This document shows positions 59,401 through 64,000 of a stretch of 64,000 nucleotides of DNA, in pieces; position 1 is the first letter of the stretch; each line of letters begins with the position of its first letter. The stretch is from Bacteroidota bacterium. GTDB lineage: Bacteria > Bacteroidota > Bacteroidia > Chitinophagales > Chitinophagaceae. Below the pieces are notes generated by a model. The model was given only the letters and a program-made list of their open reading frames with translations. It was not told the DNA's origin and did not search any database. Made by a program: the position numbers and the translations under genes. Location: NCBI GenBank assembly GCA_013288745.1, contig JABDBG010000002.1, forward strand, positions 1 to 64,000. Direction: 5' to 3'.

Positions 59401-59675
59401 TTAGGTACCTTAAAGAATTGCTCATCATGCATAGGCGCATTCTTTAACGCCAGCTCTCTGCTTATACTGCCTTGTACCTCATCTGCTCTTAAAACATTCA
59501 CATTATCACTCATATGCAATAATGGCTCAACACCCGTAGTGTCTAATTCATTTAATTGATCGATGAACTGTATCATATTCTGCAGATCGCTTTTAATAGC
59601 GGCTTTTTCTGTAGCATTAAATTGTAACCTTGACAGGCTCGCTAACTTATCTATTAATTGGTCATTTACTTCCAT
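59385..59675 (-). CDS. gatC: Aspartyl/glutamyl-tRNA amidotransferase subunit C
   Basis: Small subunit of the GatCAB amidotransferase that converts Glu-tRNA(Gln) or Asp-tRNA(Asn) to the amide. Markers: 'LIDKLASLSRLQFNATEKAAI', 'LQNMIQFIDQLNELDTTGVEPLLH' in two pieces and 'VNVLRADEVQGS', all standard. 96 residues. The last codons lie inside a heptad array, so the C-terminus (VPKVIKN) may have been set by the repeat. It is divergent from trpS across a short region with a small palindrome. Confidence 0.96.
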   Translation of the reverse strand: MEVNDQLIDKLASLSRLQFNATEKAAIKSDLQNMIQFIDQLNELDTTGVEPLLHMSDNVNVLRADEVQGSISRELALKNAPMHDEQFFKVPKVIKN

Positions 59676-59682
59676 AGATCAA

Positions 59683-59704
59683 AAGTAGTAAGATTTTACT
59701 ACTT
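59683..59704. promoter_or_regulatory. 9-bp inverted repeat between gatC and trpS
   Basis: AAGTAGTAA (59683-59691) and TTACTACTT (59696-59704), four bases apart, are exactly complementary. It lies in the shared upstream region of two divergent translation genes and overlaps a CAAAAGTA element, the reverse of a TACTTTTG -7 box for gatC. It could be an operator or a simple hairpin. Confidence 0.5.
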
Positions 59705-59725
59705 AAATATTATCTTCGCGGACTT

Positions 59726-60730
59726 ATGAGCGGTCAAAAAGAAATAGTAATGAGTGGCATTCGCCCCACGGGTTTTTTGCATTTAGGCAATTACTTTGGG
59801 GCTATTCGCAATTATGTACGCATGCAGGAAGAATTTAACTGCTTTTTTATGGTGGCAGACCTGCATTCACTAACCACACATCCCGATACGAAGGAATTAA
59901 AAGCTAATGTACATAGGGTTTTGGCAGAAAATATTGCCTGTGGATTAGATCCTGATAAAGTAGCCTTGTATTGCCAGAGTCATGTGCACGAAACATCGGA
60001 ATTATACCTGTATTTAAATATGATGGCCTATAAAGGTGAGTTGGAAAAGACAACCACTTTTAAAGACAAAGTTCGCCAGAATCCTGAAAATGTTAATGCG
60101 GGTTTATTAACCTATCCTGTTTTACAAACAGCAGATATTGTATTGCACCGCGCAAAATATGTTCCCGTTGGGAAAGACCAGGAGCAGCATTTGGAAATGG
60201 CGAGGAATTTTGTGAACCGTTTCAACCACCGCTATGGCGAAGTTTTTCCTGAGCCTGTTGCCTTTAATTATAATGAAGAATTAGTGAAAGTACCTAGCCT
60301 TGATGGCACAGGCAAAATGAGTAAGAGTGAGAACCAACTGGCAACTTTATACCTGGCAGATGACGATGAAATGATCCGTAAAAAAGTAATGAAGGCAAAA
60401 ACAGATGGCGGCCCAACAGAAAAAAATTCAACTAAGCCTGATTATATCGAGAACATTTTTGGATTGATGAAGCTAGTGAGTAGTGAAGATGTGATTAAAA
60501 AATATGCCGGTGATTTCGATAATTGCACCATTCGTTATGGTGATATGAAAAAACAACTGGGAGAAGATATGGTGAACTTTATTTCTCCCATCAGAAATAA
60601 GGTAGATGCGATATTGCAGAACGAGAAATATTTAAAGGAAGTAATGGAGCAAGGTGCCGAAAAGGCAAGAAAAAGCGCCAGGGCAACGATGGAACTTGTA
60701 AGAACAGCTATTGGCCTGAACTATTATTAA
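59726..60730 (+). CDS. trpS: Tryptophanyl-tRNA synthetase
   Basis: Class I aminoacyl-tRNA synthetase. The HIGH-type motif reads H-L-G-N at residues 19-22 in 'RPTGFLHLGNYFGA', and KMSKS is at 197-201 in 'GTGKMSKSENQ'. Others: 'FMVADLHSLTT' near residue 41 and 'PVGKDQEQHLEMARN' near 147. 334 residues, normal. A TATCTTCG near-consensus -7 element is directly upstream at 59711-59718, so the transcript may have a very short leader. Confidence 0.97.
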   Translation: MSGQKEIVMSGIRPTGFLHLGNYFGAIRNYVRMQEEFNCFFMVADLHSLTTHPDTKELKANVHRVLAENIACGLDPDKVALYCQSHVHETSELYLYLNMMAYKGELEKTTTFKDKVRQNPENVNAGLLTYPVLQTADIVLHRAKYVPVGKDQEQHLEMARNFVNRFNHRYGEVFPEPVAFNYNEELVKVPSLDGTGKMSKSENQLATLYLADDDEMIRKKVMKAKTDGGPTEKNSTKPDYIENIFGLMKLVSSEDVIKKYAGDFDNCTIRYGDMKKQLGEDMVNFISPIRNKVDAILQNEKYLKEVMEQGAEKARKSARATMELVRTAIGLNYY

Positions 60731-60835
60731 AAAAATAAAAAATCCAGAACCCAAATACGGAAAATATTGTATAATTTGAACGCCTGTTGATCTATATACC
60801 CTACGCATCTGAAAACGGGAACTTTATAAATTATT

Positions 60836-61471
60836 ATGGCAAAGACAAAAAAACCTAAGCATATTGCTATAGCCGGAAATATAGGCGCCGGTAAAACTAC
60901 GTTAACAGAATTGCTTAGCAAACATTATAAATGGATACCTCAATTTGAAGATGTGGATCACAATCCATATTTAAACGATTTCTACGAGGATATGCCCCGA
61001 TGGAGTTTTAACCTGCAGATATATTTCCTGAACAGCAGGTTGAATAATTTATTAGATATTCAGCGAGGAACAGAAACAATTATTCAGGACAGAACGATCT
61101 ATGAAGATGCCAACATCTTTGCACCAAACCTGCACGATATGGGCCTGATGGGCAAACGCGATTTTACAAATTATTATAATTTTTTCGAGACCCTGAAATC
61201 GATGGTTCAACCTCCCGATCTTTTGATCTATTTAAAAGCATCGGTACCAACATTGGTAGCGCAGATACAAAAGCGTGGGAGAGAATATGAAGAAAATATT
61301 CGCCTTGATTATTTAAAAAAGCTGAATGATTATTATAATAACTGGATAGAAAATTATAAAGAAGGACCGTTATTGATCATCGATGCCAACACCAATAAGT
61401 TTGCAGAGAACGAAGAACATTTAGGACAGATCATTTCTCAAATAGATTCTACCTTATTCGGGCTTTTCTAA
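60836..61471 (+). CDS. Deoxynucleoside kinase
   Basis: dNK-family kinase that phosphorylates deoxynucleosides for salvage. P-loop 'IAGNIGAGKTTL' near residue 12, 'QDRTIYEDANIF' (the DRS-like motif with the base-binding Arg), and the lid 'QKRGREYEENI' near residue 148. 'DMPRWSFNLQIYFLNSRL' matches the substrate-binding helix. 211 residues, as in the Gram-positive dAK/dGK enzymes. It converges with the response regulator gene with 4 bases of overlap. Base preference (dA, dG or dC) cannot be told. Confidence 0.94.
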   Translation: MAKTKKPKHIAIAGNIGAGKTTLTELLSKHYKWIPQFEDVDHNPYLNDFYEDMPRWSFNLQIYFLNSRLNNLLDIQRGTETIIQDRTIYEDANIFAPNLHDMGLMGKRDFTNYYNFFETLKSMVQPPDLLIYLKASVPTLVAQIQKRGREYEENIRLDYLKKLNDYYNNWIENYKEGPLLIIDANTNKFAENEEHLGQIISQIDSTLFGLF

Positions 61472-62127
61472 AAAGTTACAATGCCATTTTTTATTGCGTA
61501 GATAGCTAAGCCAACCCTGCTTTTTACATTCAGTTTAATAAAAAGAGAATCCCGGTGATTATCGATCATGCGTGGCGTTAGCTTCATAATATCAGCGATC
61601 TCTTTATAGGTCATATCTGTACTGGCTAATTTCAAAAATTCAATTTCAATACCATTTAATATCGATTTGTCTAAGGAAGAATTATTAGCATGATTGATCT
61701 GAAATAAGGTAGCCAGTTTACCTGTCACACCATGGGAATAATGATACTCGCCATTGGCAACAGCAGTAATAGCCGATTTCAATTCGTCAGGATGTACATC
61801 TTTTTTTAAAAAGCCTTTTACACCAAGCTGTAATAAACGTATCAACGCAATTTCAGAATCGTACATAGTCAATATCAGCACACCAATTTGAGGATACTTA
61901 TCATGCAACCATTTAGCCGTATCATAACCGTCCATCTCGGGCATGTTAAGATCAAGCAATACAATAGAGGGAACATTGCCATGCTCAATTTCATGCACTA
62001 ATTCTTTACCGTTGCCGGCTACATTCATTACATGGCAGTCATCAAAAGTATTAATAAGGGAAGCAAGGGCATCTCGCAAGAGGACATGATCGTCTACTAA
62101 TATTACGTTGTAGGGTTTAGGGTGCAT
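61468..62127 (-). CDS. LuxR/FixJ-type response regulator
   Basis: Two-domain transcription factor of the NarL family. Receiver: acidic pocket 'LVDDHVLLRD' near residue 10, phospho-acceptor Asp59 in 'LLDLNMPEMDG', conserved Thr/Tyr region 'LTMYDSEIA' and Lys108 in 'GFLKKDVH'. The C-terminal helix-turn-helix has 'LNGIEIEFLKLASTDMTYKEIADIMKLTPRMIDNHRDSLFIKL', with a shorter pattern than canonical GerE, as common in Bacteroidota. The start at ATG 62127 excludes a hydrophobic upstream extension. No sensor kinase is next to it, so its partner is elsewhere. Confidence 0.92.
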   Translation of the reverse strand: MHPKPYNVILVDDHVLLRDALASLINTFDDCHVMNVAGNGKELVHEIEHGNVPSIVLLDLNMPEMDGYDTAKWLHDKYPQIGVLILTMYDSEIALIRLLQLGVKGFLKKDVHPDELKSAITAVANGEYHYSHGVTGKLATLFQINHANNSSLDKSILNGIEIEFLKLASTDMTYKEIADIMKLTPRMIDNHRDSLFIKLNVKSRVGLAIYAIKNGIVTF

Positions 62128-62230
62128 AAATAAAGTTTTTCGTGGTATTGGATAGAATGGAAAGATAAATAAAAATGCAACAATAGTGTTACTTTTAACT
62201 ATCAATAATTTATAAAAAATCAGAACAGTC

Positions 62231-62521
62231 ATGTTAACAAATAACGACATACTTAAAAAATTGCGCGTAGCGCTCTCTTTACATACAGAAGACATCATAC
62301 AAATATTAGCTTTAGCAGATTTTGAGATCAGTAAAGGCGCTTTAGGAGATATTTTTAGAAACGAAGACCAGCCGGGTTATATGGAAGCAGGCGATCAGCT
62401 CTTAAGAAATTTTTTAAATGGATTGATCATTTATAAAAGAGGAAAGTTCCCTAACGCTAAGCCACAACCTAAAGATGATAATGGAGATGTTGGTCCGCAA
62501 CGTAAAGACAGACCTGAATAG
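62231..62521 (+). CDS. DUF1456-type protein, single-module form
   Basis: 96 residues. 'TNNDILKKLRVALSLHTEDIIQILALADFEISKGALGDIFRNEDQPGY' (in pieces) is one DUF1456 module, and 'LLRNFLNGLIIYKRGK' is the late conserved FLNG-x-I segment. E. coli YehS and related proteins have two such modules (about 155 residues), while here only one is followed by a Lys/Pro/Asp-rich disordered tail. It lies between a divergent response regulator and a convergent aspartate kinase gene. Function unknown; the truncation may be natural in Bacteroidota. Confidence 0.85.
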   Translation: MLTNNDILKKLRVALSLHTEDIIQILALADFEISKGALGDIFRNEDQPGYMEAGDQLLRNFLNGLIIYKRGKFPNAKPQPKDDNGDVGPQRKDRPE

Positions 62522-62535
62522 TAATATTGCTGTGA

Positions 62536-63795
62536 TTATTTCGAATCCTTCATCACTATCTGAATAGTATCTCTATTCTGCTGGCTCAATAATTTTATTT
62601 TTCCTTTGGTCAATTCTTGTATAACCGCATCTGTAAAATGTCTTACCGTTAAAAGCGTCAAATGTTTTTCTAACTGCACATCAAACATCTCGCCTGCTGA
62701 CAGTGCCAGCTTTTCAATTTTCTCGGGCTTATCGTCCAAACAATACAAAATACTAATGGCGCCGTTCTGAGACAGGTTGGGCCTGATCTTTATAGTTTCG
62801 AATAATTCGTACAGTTTACCAACAGGTTTTTCTTCCACAAAAGAAAAATCTTTCGAGCGAAGCTCCATCAACACCTGTTTTTCTTTTACAACAATAATAG
62901 GAGGTAAGCCCTGTACCGCTTTTTTACTAATGATCGTTCCCGTTAGTTCGGGTTTTAAAAAACAACGTACATGCAGGGGAATATTTTTATTCTCAATCGG
63001 TTTGATCGTTTTAGGATGTATCACCTGTGCACCATAATAAGCCATCTCGATCACTTCGCCATAACTTAACTCGTTAATGATTGTTGCATCAGGAAATTTT
63101 TTGGGATCGGCATTAAAAACACCATCTACATCTTTCCATATTGTCTGACTTTCTGCATTCAGCATATTTGCAAAAATGGCGGCGGAATAATCGCTTCCTT
63201 CTCGGCCTAAAGTAGTGCTTTCATTTTCATCTGTTGCGCCAATAAATCCTTGCGTAATAACTATTTTTTCTTTAGAGAAAAGTGGCAAGATATTTTTTTT
63301 AACTTTATGTTCTGTCACTTTCCAATCGATCGTTGCTTCTCTAAAATTATCATCGGTACTAAATATATCTCTTACATCAACCCAGGTATTTTTAATATGG
63401 ACTGAATTAAAATAGTCGCTGATAATAGCGGTACTCAATAATTCACCGCAACAAACTATCTGGTCATAATAGTAATCATAATCCCTTACAGGTTTATCAT
63501 GCAATAACCATTCTACTTCAGTAAAAAGATCACTTAAAGTAGCTACTTTTTTCAATCCTAATTTTTCTACAAGTGTTAAATGTTCCAGCTTTATCTCGGT
63601 AAAAAAATCAAGAGCTTCCTCTTTATTGCCGGCAAAAAAAGATTCGGCCACCTGCTCCAAAGCGTTGGTGGTTTTGCCGATGGCAGATATTATTATTAAA
63701 ATATCATCGCCTTTGAACGATTCAATTATTTTACCTGCATTTTTTATCCTTTCGATACTGTTAATACTGGCGCCGCCAAATTTAAAAACCTTCAT
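62536..63795 (-). CDS. lysC: Aspartate kinase
   Basis: First step of Lys/Thr/Met synthesis. The N-terminal motif is 'MKVFKFGGASINS', where KFGGTS is usual (Thr to Ala at position 5 of the motif). 'TTLGREGSDYSAAI' near residue 215, 'WKDVDGVFNADPKKFP' near 240 and 'YGAQVIHPKTIKPIENKNIP' (in pieces) near 275 are standard. The last ~130 residues make two ACT domains ('VLMELRSKDFSFVEEK' and 'LTLLTVRHFTDA'), so allosteric control by Lys or Thr is likely. 419 residues, monofunctional. Confidence 0.95.
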   Translation of the reverse strand: MKVFKFGGASINSIERIKNAGKIIESFKGDDILIIISAIGKTTNALEQVAESFFAGNKEEALDFFTEIKLEHLTLVEKLGLKKVATLSDLFTEVEWLLHDKPVRDYDYYYDQIVCCGELLSTAIISDYFNSVHIKNTWVDVRDIFSTDDNFREATIDWKVTEHKVKKNILPLFSKEKIVITQGFIGATDENESTTLGREGSDYSAAIFANMLNAESQTIWKDVDGVFNADPKKFPDATIINELSYGEVIEMAYYGAQVIHPKTIKPIENKNIPLHVRCFLKPELTGTIISKKAVQGLPPIIVVKEKQVLMELRSKDFSFVEEKPVGKLYELFETIKIRPNLSQNGAISILYCLDDKPEKIEKLALSAGEMFDVQLEKHLTLLTVRHFTDAVIQELTKGKIKLLSQQNRDTIQIVMKDSK

Positions 63796-64000
63796 CTGTA
63801 CTACTTGTTATTTGGGTTGATTGAGTTAATTCGTTTAATTTAGCCCTCTCAAATAATTTGCAAAAGTCGTAATTCTTAGCTAATTATAGCAAGTATTTAA
63901 AATGCTATTTTGAGAACGGCAAATGACAAATATTTGAAAAGATATTTTTTTACTTAAATTGCTCTGCTATTAGGCAGATTGGCTATGCAAAAAACAATTA

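Overview
The window is A+T-rich chromosomal DNA from a member of the Bacteroidota, most likely a Chitinophagaceae-type bacterium. This rests on the gene families present (a PUR-alpha-like DUF3276 protein, DUF2795, DUF1835, a YfhO membrane protein, lipoproteins ending their signal in S-C-K-K, an RRM protein with a Gly-rich tail) and on several promoters of the Bacteroidota type (TTTG, 18-20 nt, TAnnTTTG). The genus is an inference. I see no rRNA, tRNA or CRISPR array.

Layout. 1-15.9 kb: a surface-polysaccharide locus. After two plus-strand genes there is a nearly continuous minus-strand array, read from YfhO at 15.9 kb down to a GT2 transferase at 1.4 kb. It contains gmd (GDP-sugar branch), rfbF-rfbG-rfbC plus two C-methyltransferases and an SDR (CDP-sugar branch, predicted to give a methyl-branched deoxysugar), an FkbM methyltransferase, a second GMD-like SDR with an altered catalytic site, and three glycosyltransferases. 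16-29 kb: housekeeping and envelope genes (SirB1-like, coiled-coil membrane protein, ABC exporter, DUF3276, pgi, msrA, ACBP, RRM protein, MFS pump, MurC/Mpl-like ligase, two paralogous lipoproteins, YkgJ-like protein). 29-36 kb: topoisomerase IV, with parE and parC separated by four small genes, one of which (a four-helix-bundle gene) sits between heptad-repeat arrays.

36.2-41.3 kb is the accessory part. It holds a very A+T-rich pair of genes, an OLD/RecF-like ATPase with a possible HEPN-like tail and a coiled-coil partner, which I rate as a candidate defence module. Next come a REP-associated tyrosine transposase (RAYT) flanked by its own inverted REP units, a frameshifted XRE regulator, and three copies of a ~45 bp leader repeat. 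41.3-49.7 kb: small stress and envelope genes (Hsp20, CDGSH, thioredoxin, a DrrAB-like ABC pair, a serine hydrolase). 49.7-54.8 kb: a structured non-coding element, then a tightly overlapping five-gene operon (SDR, UbiA prenyltransferase, type III polyketide synthase, methyltransferase, FAD oxidoreductase) that looks like a phenolic-lipid or prenylated-quinone pathway. 54.9-64 kb: housekeeping genes (DUF2795, LolD, PduO-type adenosyltransferase, MacB-like ATPase, gatC, trpS, deoxynucleoside kinase, LuxR-type response regulator, DUF1456, aspartate kinase).

The most unexpected non-genic signal is a class of intergenic sequence seen at about ten places. These are degenerate arrays with a 7 bp (sometimes 8 bp) period, often arranged as array, spacer, complementary array. 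The word differs from locus to locus while the period and paired architecture are kept.
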